DNA of 41,046 nt from an uncultured Lentisphaerota bacterium (GTDB taxonomy: Bacteria; Verrucomicrobiota; Kiritimatiellia; RFP12; UBA1067). The DNA lies in NCBI GenBank assembly GCA_900321255.1, contig ONVK01000007.1:1-41046 (forward strand), given 5' to 3'. Of this stretch, positions 1-6,549 are shown piece by piece (the stretch's first letter is position 1; the number at the start of each line of letters is the position of its first letter). Under the pieces are notes generated by a model. It searched no databases. It worked only from the letters and a program-made list of their open reading frames with translations, and was not told the DNA's origin. Position numbers and translations under genes: made by a program.

Positions 1-1236
1 CGCAAGTGCGACGGCGGCGCGTTCGAGGGCGATGAAGCGGAGAGGGTGAAGTTTTTCGAGAGGGTTTTAGCCGCAAAGAACGCAAAGGTCGCAGAGGGTA
101 GTTTTGACTATGTTGATTTCGAGGAAGGCTTCGGCGACGAGAAGCTTGTTGCGCTCGCGCACAAGGCGGGCGCGAATATCGTCAGGTCGCTCCACAAGTT
201 CGACGGCCCGGTGAGGAACCTCAAGGCGAAGCTGCGCGAGCTTGCCAAGAGCGGCGATGTCGCGAAGGTCGCGTTCATGCCGCGGAACCTTGGCGAAGTC
301 GCGAAGGTGTTTGCAATAGCGCGCAACATGGTAGGGACGCCTCTCCGAGGCGTCCGCGGACGGCTCGGAGAGCCGTCCCTACCAGCGCCTTCGGCGCCAT
401 CCCTACCATGTCTTATAATCGCGATGGGCCCGCAAGGGATTGCGACGCGCGTGCTTGCGGCTCGGCTCGGTTCTCTCTGGACGTATGCGTCCGTCGGAGG
501 CCTCGACTCAATCGGACACATAACGCCGTACGAGCTGGTGCGTGACTTCAGATTCCGTTCCGTGTCGCAATCCGCCGCGCTCTACGGCGTCACCGGCTGG
601 CCCCTGGAGAAGACGCGTTCGCCAGAGCTTCACAACGCGGCGTTCGCGAACGAGGACGAAGACGCGGTGATGGTTCCGTTCCCCGCCAAGACGGCGAAGG
701 AGGCGTTCGCGTTCATGAAGGCGATGGGGATGCGCGGAATGGCCGTCACGATTCCACACAAGTTCGAGATAATGCCGCTTCTGGACAAGATCGACAAGTT
801 CGCCAAGAAAGTCGGCGCGGTCAACACCGTGGTCTGCGAAAACGGGAAGTACGTCGGATACAACACGGACGTCGAGGGATTCGCCGATGCGCTTTCGGCG
901 TTCGCCGGGACCTTAAGCGGCAAATCCGCCGCGCTTCTCGGTGATGGCGGCGCGGCGCAGGCGGTGAAAGTCGCGCTTAGGGAACTCGGCGTGAAGTTCA
1001 AGGTGTTTCACCGCGCAACGCCGCCGCAGGGGTTCGATATTCTCGTCAACGCGACGCCTGTCGACCCGATTCCGGACTACAAGTTTACAGGGCGCGAACT
1101 CGTATACGATCTTCGCTATGTGCCTGAAACGACGCCGCTGATGGCACGTGCCGCAAAAGCGGGGTGCCGCGTCGAAAACGGCTTCTCCATGCTCAGGTCC
1201 CAGGCCCGCGGCCAGCAGAGGCATTTCACGGCATAG
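1..1236 (+). CDS. aroDE: Fused 3-dehydroquinate dehydratase (type I)/shikimate dehydrogenase, 5'-partial
   Basis: Two consecutive shikimate pathway steps in one polypeptide: dehydration of 3-dehydroquinate, then NADPH reduction of 3-dehydroshikimate. The frame is open from base 1, and its first residues (RKCDGGAFEGDEAERV) match the DGG-GDE region of type I AroD, so the gene begins upstream and the GTG at 46 is not its start. Numbering from that GTG, the dehydratase half shows the catalytic His in SLHKF (H50), the Schiff-base Lys in VAKVAFMP (K74) and the AMGPQG loop. The reductase half (from about residue 178) shows EKTRSP, VTIPHK with catalytic Lys, GAVNTVV, GYNTDVEGF and a glycine-rich NADP loop (LGDGGAAQA). 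A 28-codon palindromic insert (residues 95-122) interrupts the dehydratase just before the AMG loop. AroD-AroE fusions are known in plants and some PVC bacteria. Whether the dehydratase still works cannot be told from sequence. Confidence 0.9.
   Translation, partial: RKCDGGAFEGDEAERVKFFERVLAAKNAKVAEGSFDYVDFEEGFGDEKLVALAHKAGANIVRSLHKFDGPVRNLKAKLRELAKSGDVAKVAFMPRNLGEVAKVFAIARNMVGTPLRGVRGRLGEPSLPAPSAPSLPCLIIAMGPQGIATRVLAARLGSLWTYASVGGLDSIGHITPYELVRDFRFRSVSQSAALYGVTGWPLEKTRSPELHNAAFANEDEDAVMVPFPAKTAKEAFAFMKAMGMRGMAVTIPHKFEIMPLLDKIDKFAKKVGAVNTVVCENGKYVGYNTDVEGFADALSAFAGTLSGKSAALLGDGGAAQAVKVALRELGVKFKVFHRATPPQGFDILVNATPVDPIPDYKFTGRELVYDLRYVPETTPLMARAAKAGCRVENGFSMLRSQARGQQRHFTA
328..411 (+). repeat. 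Cloverleaf-like palindromic element inserted in frame in aroDE
   Basis: An outer perfect 10-bp inverted repeat, ATGGTAGGGA (328-337) and TCCCTACCAT (400-409), encloses three perfect hairpins: 9-bp arms at 335-343/347-355, 9-bp arms at 358-366/370-378, and 5-bp arms at 385-389/393-397, each with a 3-nt loop. An alternative 9-bp pairing joins 331-339 with 374-382. The element spans 28 codons without a stop and preserves the frame of the surrounding dehydratase. It encodes a Pro/Gly/Arg/Leu-rich segment with no counterpart I know in AroD. It resembles REP or palindromic-element insertions. Confidence 0.85.
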
Positions 1237-1261
1237 TTGTCTCCATCCAGGAAGAACGACA

Positions 1262-2464
1262 ATGAGATGCCACTGGACATACAAGACGCCGGAGGGGTTT
1301 GACGACCTCGTGATGGTCGGCGACGACGAGGCGCTGACGGGCCTTGCGTTCAAGGGTTCGCGCGGCGACTGGTGGCGCGGAGAGGCGGGAGAGCGGCGCG
1401 AGACGCCGGCCTTCCGCGAGACGCGACGCTGGCTTGACGCGTATTTCGCCGGGCGCGACCCGGGCTTCACTCCGCCTTTCAGAATCGAGGGGGCGACGCA
1501 GTTCCGCCGCGACGTCCTCGACGAGCTGATGAAGATTCCGTTTGGCGCAACGACATCCTACGGCGACATAGCGAAGGCGGTTGCGCGTCGGCGTGGCGGG
1601 AAAAAGGCGTCGGCGAGGGCTGTCGGCGGCGCGGTGGGCTGGAATCCGATAGGCATAATAATCCCGTGCCACCGCGTAGTCGGCTCGGACGGCGGGCTTA
1701 CCGGCTACGGCGGCGGGCTCGGCAACAAGGTCTCGCTCCTCGCGCACGAAGGGGCCGACCTCTTCGACGCGAGGATATCAGCCCCGACGGACGCAAAGAC
1801 CGAGATCGACGAGAAGCGCGTCCGGCTCTGCCTGCTGACTGTGAACAAGGCCGCCGCGCGGCATGGCCTCGGGCGCGCGAAGTGCGACAGAGACGGCGGT
1901 TCGCCGATGATCCGGCTCGACGGCATCATCCAGTTCGGGCTGGACGCACCATACATCTTCGGCGAATGCGGCGATGAAGAGGCGAAGACGCTTCTTGAGA
2001 GCTTTATGGATTTCCAGGGCCTGTATCACTACGACCTCGCGCTGCAGCTCGCGCGGCTAATGGCTGAGAAGGGCTCGCTTGTGCGTGCGCGGATGGGCCG
2101 CGTCATCGCCAAGACGGACTGGAGCTCGTACGGCAGCAATGGTCTTCTGCTGTCGTATCTTGGGTCGCGGAAGCATGGCGGCTCGCTGGTGCTTCGGCTT
2201 CTCGACATCGTACCCGAGGACGGCAGAGATGGGCTTTTCGTCGCCTGCTGGCACTTGGCCAGCGCCAAGGTGCAGACCAAGTTGCGCAGGAAGTTCGAGG
2301 AATGGACGACTGGCGACCCATCATGGGGCGGAGGCTCAGGCGAGGCGGGATGGCTTGTCGCGTTTCTCTCGAAGTGGATGCGCGAAGGCGTGTTCACATA
2401 CGAGGAACTGCAGCCGCTAATGCGGTGGCATCTCGAACGCGCGACTCCCTCGCTGCTGACATAA
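1262..2464 (+). CDS. Methylated-DNA--protein-cysteine methyltransferase with C-terminal helical extension
   Basis: Residues 1-168 form an Ogt/MGMT protein, which repairs O6-alkylguanine by transferring the alkyl group to its own cysteine. The active site PCHRVVGSDGGLTGYGGGL is intact (C136), preceded by the SYGDIA helix-turn-helix segment and NPIGIIIPCHR, and followed by the K-LL-HEGA ending at which such proteins normally stop. The reading frame then continues for about 230 residues. From residue 216 the extension looks all-helical, with leucine- and tryptophan-rich segments like HEAT-type repeats, and I do not recognise it. ATG 1262 is preferred over the upstream ATG 1148 because it follows an AGGAAG ribosome site and begins the MGMT fold (MRCHW). 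It starts 25 bp after aroDE and is probably co-transcribed. An internal ATG at 1907 lacks a clear ribosome site, so one fused protein of 400 aa is the simplest reading. Confidence 0.85.
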   Translation: MRCHWTYKTPEGFDDLVMVGDDEALTGLAFKGSRGDWWRGEAGERRETPAFRETRRWLDAYFAGRDPGFTPPFRIEGATQFRRDVLDELMKIPFGATTSYGDIAKAVARRRGGKKASARAVGGAVGWNPIGIIIPCHRVVGSDGGLTGYGGGLGNKVSLLAHEGADLFDARISAPTDAKTEIDEKRVRLCLLTVNKAAARHGLGRAKCDRDGGSPMIRLDGIIQFGLDAPYIFGECGDEEAKTLLESFMDFQGLYHYDLALQLARLMAEKGSLVRARMGRVIAKTDWSSYGSNGLLLSYLGSRKHGGSLVLRLLDIVPEDGRDGLFVACWHLASAKVQTKLRRKFEEWTTGDPSWGGGSGEAGWLVAFLSKWMREGVFTYEELQPLMRWHLERATPSLLT

Positions 2465-2776
2465 AAGATTTGTTTTGCGCAAAGTTCTCCATGTTCGCTC
2501 GGTCCATGATTGTCGTTCAGGACCTCTGCGAAGCCGTTGCGGCTGTTTTCATCCTTGCTGAGAGAGTGGTGAATCAGTTTTAGTCGGCTGAGATAGCGAA
2601 GATTAAGTTTTTGATTTGCGGCTCAGTTTCCGCTCGACTGAGTTAGCGGTAGTTCAGCATTGGCCTCTCTGAGCAAAGGGAGGATTAGCAGGGACAGAAA
2701 ATCAGCGATATTAGATTGCAGTTGTATTTCGTCCGCACCGTAATCTCATTTTATCGTTGCCTTCTCGTCGGGGGTT
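2465..2776. other. Intergenic stretch with imperfect direct repeats and a small hairpin
   Basis: About 310 bases of AT-richer DNA with no convincing gene. Two 14-bp imperfect direct repeats, CGGCTGAGATAGCG (2585-2598) and CGACTGAGTTAGCG (2635-2648), lie 50 bp apart. The second overlaps a 6-bp hairpin, CTCAGT (2622-2627) with ACTGAG (2637-2642). No U-run follows, so it is not a classical terminator. Short ORFs that cross here are tails of out-of-frame reading of the preceding gene. Confidence 0.5.
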
Positions 2777-2785
2777 TGGTATGAT
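2777..2785 (+). promoter_or_regulatory. Extended -10 promoter TGGTATGAT
   Basis: TGG-TATGAT ends 7 nt before the ATG at 2793, so transcription should begin at or next to the start codon. It matches the extended -10 pattern found throughout the window. Confidence 0.6.
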
Positions 2786-2792
2786 GTCCGGC

Positions 2793-3872
2793 ATGAAGCG
2801 TGCAAAGACAGTGAAGATGTGGGCCGAGCTTGGCGACGAGAGGCCGAGGCTGGGCGACTTCGAGGACTACATGAACCGTCCGATGGGCTGCGGCCCATAC
2901 GGGATCATCCGCGCGTGGGACGTTTTCGAGTACCTCACCCGCGGCGAATACTGGTGGATGTGCCTCGACGCTCAGCGCAGATGTTGCTCCCGCCGCGTAG
3001 CGAGGCTGAAGGCCGCGGAGAGGCGCCCCAGGTACTACGAGGCGGAGAACGAAAGGCGCCGCGCGCTTGCGGCCGAGCGGCGGAAGATCCGCGCGCGGGC
3101 GACGACAAACACTTGCCCGACGCGGGAGGCTATTCTCGAGGCGTGGAAGCACCGCAGGGACTCGCACGAGGCGGCGATCAGTTTCGGGAGCATGCTGGAG
3201 GATCTCGAGTGCTACCTCGACAACTCGCTGAGGCGCAACGAGGACGGGGTGATAATAGGTCGCAACCCCGGGATAAAGGGCTGGCTCTGCGACAACCTGC
3301 CGGAAATCTACGAGAAGTACACGACCGCGATGCGTTACAAGGCCGCGGCGAAGAAGCTGAAGCAGATTGCCGAGCTTACGGACCCGACGCCGGCGGACGT
3401 CGTGCTGCCGCGGGGCGCGGCGAAGCGGAAGGATGGGGCAAAACGAGATTACGGTGCGGACGAAGCCATGAGTGACGATTGCGGCAGCTCTTGCGAGGCC
3501 ACAGGGGGGATAGGAGAGAGGAGCGGAGAGGGATGTGCAGAGGAACGAGGAGAGAGATGTGCGGGAAAGCGCGGAGAGGGGCGCGAAAAGGGGCACGCAA
3601 AGGGACGTGGAGAGGATGAGGCGGTGCCGGAGCTGGCGGTCGTTAGGGCTCGGGCGATATGGCTGGAAGTCGTGGACGGGATCGGCCTGAGCGCGACGGC
3701 GCTGATGGCGCGGTTGGACGCGCTGACGGACCCGGAGCGGGTGGAGGACGCGAACATGCTCGCGGCGTGGAGGGAGAAGTACGCGAATGAGATTACGGAG
3801 CGGACGAAAAATCGGTGGTGGAGGCGGCTCGTGAAGGCGATTGGTGAAAAGACGGCGAGGTTGGCGGGTTAG
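2793..3872 (+). CDS. Hypothetical protein with internal 8-residue repeats
   Basis: A 359-aa protein I do not recognise. The N-terminal part (about 1-220) is rich in Arg, Trp and Tyr and contains a charged, probably helical segment near residues 70-105. A middle section (242-273) consists of four degenerate 8-residue repeats (ERSGEGCA, EERGERCA, GKRGEGRE, KGHAKGRG). The C-terminal part (about 280-359) is again helical and basic (TKNRWWRRLVK). No signal peptide or membrane segment is visible, so it should be cytoplasmic, and the basic composition would suit nucleic acid binding, though that is a guess. The start at 2793 is chosen because an extended -10 box ends 7 nt upstream; earlier in-frame codons at 2757 (TTG) and 2781 would lie before the expected transcription start. 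It converges with the next gene on the minus strand, 83 bp away. Confidence 0.6.
   Translation: MKRAKTVKMWAELGDERPRLGDFEDYMNRPMGCGPYGIIRAWDVFEYLTRGEYWWMCLDAQRRCCSRRVARLKAAERRPRYYEAENERRRALAAERRKIRARATTNTCPTREAILEAWKHRRDSHEAAISFGSMLEDLECYLDNSLRRNEDGVIIGRNPGIKGWLCDNLPEIYEKYTTAMRYKAAAKKLKQIAELTDPTPADVVLPRGAAKRKDGAKRDYGADEAMSDDCGSSCEATGGIGERSGEGCAEERGERCAGKRGEGREKGHAKGRGEDEAVPELAVVRARAIWLEVVDGIGLSATALMARLDALTDPERVEDANMLAAWREKYANEITERTKNRWWRRLVKAIGEKTARLAG
3516..3611 (+). repeat. Four degenerate 24-bp tandem repeats inside a CDS
   Basis: Units at 3516-3539, 3540-3563, 3564-3587 and 3588-3611 encode ERSGEGCA, EERGERCA, GKRGEGRE and KGHAKGRG. The first two units are most alike and the copies decay toward the 3' end. 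The DNA is strongly purine-rich. The block separates two better structured parts of the protein. Confidence 0.7.
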
Positions 3873-3955
3873 CGGGTTAGAGAAGACGGTGTCCAGGAAG
3901 GCGGCGCGCGGGAAGGTGGCGTAGGCAAAGCCCCGTGGTTGGCTAAGACTTGTGG

Positions 3956-5620
3956 CTATGCAAGTTTTAAGGCGTGTTTTCTGACGAAGACGGTCAGCGG
4001 AAGATAGCAGCGGGGCGGCAAATTGTCGAAGCAGTAGTGGTGTTCGCCGTCTGCGGCGGTGACGCAGAGCGAGTTGCCTGGATACGATGTCGCGTGGGAA
4101 CCGCCGCTCAGCACAAAGCTCTTTCGCTTGACGCGTGGGCCAAGCCGTGCCTCGTATTCGCAGTTCGCCCCCGTGACCGTAAGCCTGTGCCTGCCGAAAA
4201 GCGTCCAAAGCGCATGATAGCCGACGGCAAGGAAGAGCGCCGTCCAGACGATTGGCACAAGGGCAATGAAAACGACTGACAACGCCGAAAGCCAGTTGAG
4301 CAATGGCGCAGTGGTCGACAAGTCGATTGTCCATGACGACAACCATAAAAGGACAGTGGACGCGACAAGCCCCAGCAAGCCGCAGCATCCAAGCGCCGAG
4401 CCAAGGCCAGTCAGCGAATGAACCTTCGCTTCCATCGTCTCCGAATCGCCGTCGCGGATGATGCGCATTCCGCGCGGCAGAACGGCAAGAATTGCTTCGG
4501 CAGAAGTCGTCTCCTGAGACTGATCGATACGATGGGATAGGTTCATGCGAATCGACAGCTCGAGACTTGTTTGACTATATGTCCTGAACAGGCATCGCTC
4601 AACACTGCCTTCAACGATCGAAAGCATTGTGTTCCTCGGCGCGGAATAAAAGCTGTATCCATATGGGCGGGCTTTTGACCACGGACTCCATCGGAAACGG
4701 ATTGCGCGATGGGGAATCAGCCCAAGGATCCGCCTGCGGCAGACGCCTTCCTCCCCCTTGACCTCGATTTCAGCCGTCTCGGGCCCGCCCAGGATATACA
4801 GCAGCGCGATGGCGGAAGCAAGAATCGCCACGGCCATTGCAACAAGCGACGTGATCCAGATCCACATCGGCATCGCAATCTTCCCGTGCGTGAAGCCCAC
4901 GGCGAACCGCAGCATGAAAGGAAACAGGCAGATGCCGAGGAGCGACAATATGAACAAAACGCGGCGCATCGTCTGCGCGCCGATTGACACGGATGCGCGA
5001 AATCCGTCCTCGGTTTCGGTGAATTCCACATGCCTGTCGGAGAGGCCGTCTGTCACTATGCGGATCAGCGGGATGTCGTGCGGCTCGTGCGGCAGGTTCT
5101 TGACGATCTGGAATTCGTGGGCGACGCCTATCTTGAATGATCCTTTGGCGTCGGCCATTAGACGGTCGTACCAGCCGCCTCCGTAGCCGAGGCGGTCGCC
5201 TTGGATTGTGAAGGCGAGTCCGGGGACGATCCATGCAACGACTTCCGAGGGCTTGACGATTTCCGCCTCCGCAGGTTCTAGGATGTTCATCGGCCCTCGT
5301 CTGAGGTTTCCTTCGGAAAGGCTCCTGAGCCGTGCGAGTTCGTAGGTCTCGCCGTTCCAGCGCGGCGCGACGACCTTTACTCCCCGTTCGAGCATCTCGA
5401 GGATGAATTCCGAAAGGTCGATCTCGTCCGGCGAGGCGAGGTATACTGCGACTGCACCGCCACCCTCAAACGGGTCGGCGGCGACCGAAATGAGGTCGTC
5501 GTCGATCAGCTTGGCGCAAATGACCTTTGACGCGCGCACGCGCTCTTCGGGCGCAAGAGCCCTGCGGATCGCGCGCATCCGCCGTCTGATGTCGTCTTTT
5601 GTCTCTGCCTGCTCTTCCAC
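3956..5620 (-). CDS. 5-formyltetrahydrofolate cyclo-ligase fused to a four-helix membrane domain
   Basis: Residues 5-205 form a 5-formyl-THF cyclo-ligase (MTHFS/YgfA), which converts 5-formyl-THF to 5,10-methenyl-THF with ATP. The signature LGYGGGWYDR is at 144-153, the PGLAF strand at 133-137, and a basic N-terminal helix (KDDIRRRMRAIRRAL) is typical. Instead of ending, the frame continues with predicted membrane segments at about 220-243, 252-277, 405-430 and 441-472, a roughly 125-residue soluble section between them, and a soluble C-terminal tail. I do not recognise this half. The GTG at 5620 is chosen because a TGCTACAAT box ends 7 nt before it and the protein then starts where the family does. 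An in-frame ATG near 4969, at the start of the membrane half, has no visible ribosome site, so a 554-aa fusion is favoured. It is divergent from the aldolase gene. Confidence 0.8.
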   Translation of the reverse strand: MEEQAETKDDIRRRMRAIRRALAPEERVRASKVICAKLIDDDLISVAADPFEGGGAVAVYLASPDEIDLSEFILEMLERGVKVVAPRWNGETYELARLRSLSEGNLRRGPMNILEPAEAEIVKPSEVVAWIVPGLAFTIQGDRLGYGGGWYDRLMADAKGSFKIGVAHEFQIVKNLPHEPHDIPLIRIVTDGLSDRHVEFTETEDGFRASVSIGAQTMRRVLFILSLLGICLFPFMLRFAVGFTHGKIAMPMWIWITSLVAMAVAILASAIALLYILGGPETAEIEVKGEEGVCRRRILGLIPHRAIRFRWSPWSKARPYGYSFYSAPRNTMLSIVEGSVERCLFRTYSQTSLELSIRMNLSHRIDQSQETTSAEAILAVLPRGMRIIRDGDSETMEAKVHSLTGLGSALGCCGLLGLVASTVLLWLSSWTIDLSTTAPLLNWLSALSVVFIALVPIVWTALFLAVGYHALWTLFGRHRLTVTGANCEYEARLGPRVKRKSFVLSGGSHATSYPGNSLCVTAADGEHHYCFDNLPPRCYLPLTVFVRKHALKLA

Positions 5621-5627
5621 GGTGAGT

Positions 5628-5636
5628 ATTGTAGCA
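5628..5636 (-). promoter_or_regulatory. Extended -10 promoter TGCTACAAT (minus strand)
   Basis: On the minus strand TGC-TACAAT ends 7 nt before the GTG start at 5620, predicting a leaderless or nearly leaderless mRNA for the cyclo-ligase fusion. Confidence 0.6.
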
Positions 5637-5714
5637 TTTCGCGTGCGCAGCATGCAAAAACAAAAACCGTGTGTTCGCGGGCTGGAACACTTGCGACAAA
5701 ACTGCCGCAGATTT

Positions 5715-5723
5715 TGGTATAAT
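5715..5723 (+). promoter_or_regulatory. Extended -10 promoter TGGTATAAT
   Basis: TGG-TATAAT ends 10 nt before the ATG at 5734. A second -10-like hexamer, TACAAT (5723-5728), overlaps it and would place the transcription start inside the gene. No ribosome binding site fits between box and ATG. Confidence 0.65.
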
Positions 5724-5733
5724 ACAATCACTT

Positions 5734-6546
5734 ATGGACAAGAAACTCTACATCAACCCTCCGCTCGTCGAACGTGCCTACGACTGGAAGAACGGCCCGC
5801 AGCCGAAGACTCGCAAAGAGCTCGACAAGTTTTTCAACTCCCCCGCGATCAACAAGGTCAAGGACCAGATCTGCGAAATGGGCAGGCGCATCTACAACAA
5901 GGGATATACCGACGGCAACGGCGGCAACCTCTCCGTCCGCGTCGGAGAAGATCTTGTCCTCTGCTCTCCGACGCTCTGCTGCAAGGGCTTCATGAAGCGC
6001 GAGGACATCTGCCTCGTCGACATGGCGGCCGGGCAGCTGTGCGGCTACCGCCCGCGCACGAGCGAGGTCAAGGTCCACATCGCGATGATGAAGGCGACTG
6101 GCATGAACGCGTGCATGCACTGCCATCCGCCGCACTGCAACGCGTTCCTCTTTGCGGGGCTCGTGCCTCCTAACGGAATCAACCCCGAGGCCGACATTTT
6201 CCTTTCGCAGATTCCGCTCGCGCCCTACGCGACGCCCGGCACGGACGAAGTCGCGAAGACGGTCGCCGAGGCGGCGAAGAAGTCCAACGTCGTCTTCATG
6301 GCCAACCACGGCATCGTCTGCGGCGGGCGCGACATCGAGGAGGCCGAGTGGTTTGCGGAGAATGCCGACGCGTACTGCCAGGTGCTGCTTCTTGCGTCCG
6401 GGCACGGCGGGAAGGTCAACCAGCTCGCGCCTAAGTTCGTGAAGGACATCGTCGCGATCCGCAAGGCCATGGGTCTTTCGGTCGTCAAGGGGCAGAAGCT
6501 CTACAACACCCACCGCTTCAACGGCTACACGATGAAGGCGAAGTAG
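5734..6546 (+). CDS. Class II aldolase/adducin family sugar-phosphate aldolase
   Basis: A 270-aa member of the zinc-dependent class II aldolase family (fuculose-1-phosphate and rhamnulose-1-phosphate aldolases, ribulose-5-phosphate epimerase). Visible motifs are the phosphate-binding DGNGGNLSVR near residue 60, SPT-CKG, the conserved Glu in TSEVKVH, the zinc site HCHPPH near 129-134 and NHGIV with the third His. The length matches E. coli RhaD, and rhamnulokinase is encoded in the same region at 22707, so cleavage of a deoxysugar phosphate is plausible. Substrate cannot be read from sequence. No signal peptide is present, so it is cytoplasmic. It is first in an apparent operon with the CE7-GH43 fusion, which starts 3 bp after its stop. 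ATG 5734 is the only start compatible with the promoter position. Confidence 0.88.
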   Translation: MDKKLYINPPLVERAYDWKNGPQPKTRKELDKFFNSPAINKVKDQICEMGRRIYNKGYTDGNGGNLSVRVGEDLVLCSPTLCCKGFMKREDICLVDMAAGQLCGYRPRTSEVKVHIAMMKATGMNACMHCHPPHCNAFLFAGLVPPNGINPEADIFLSQIPLAPYATPGTDEVAKTVAEAAKKSNVVFMANHGIVCGGRDIEEAEWFAENADAYCQVLLLASGHGGKVNQLAPKFVKDIVAIRKAMGLSVVKGQKLYNTHRFNGYTMKAK

Positions 6547-6549
6547 GCC

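Noticed and set aside
328-411. The cloverleaf in aroDE being a tRNA gene
   Set aside because: Three hairpins and an outer stem resemble a tRNA, but the loops are only 3 nt, there is no anticodon loop or GTTC arm, and the sequence lies within an open frame.
1907-2464. A separate gene starting at ATG 1907 after the MGMT domain
   Set aside because: There is no ribosome site or promoter before it and the MGMT frame runs into it without a stop. It remains possible.
3516-3611. The repeat array being a CRISPR
   Set aside because: Units are contiguous 24-mers with no spacers and are coding in one frame; no cas genes are present.
2751-4388. A 545-codon minus-strand frame
   Set aside because: It overlaps two genes and reads as Arg/Pro-rich shadow sequence without motifs. 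The gene at 2793 has a promoter in the expected place, although its own function is unknown, so some doubt remains.
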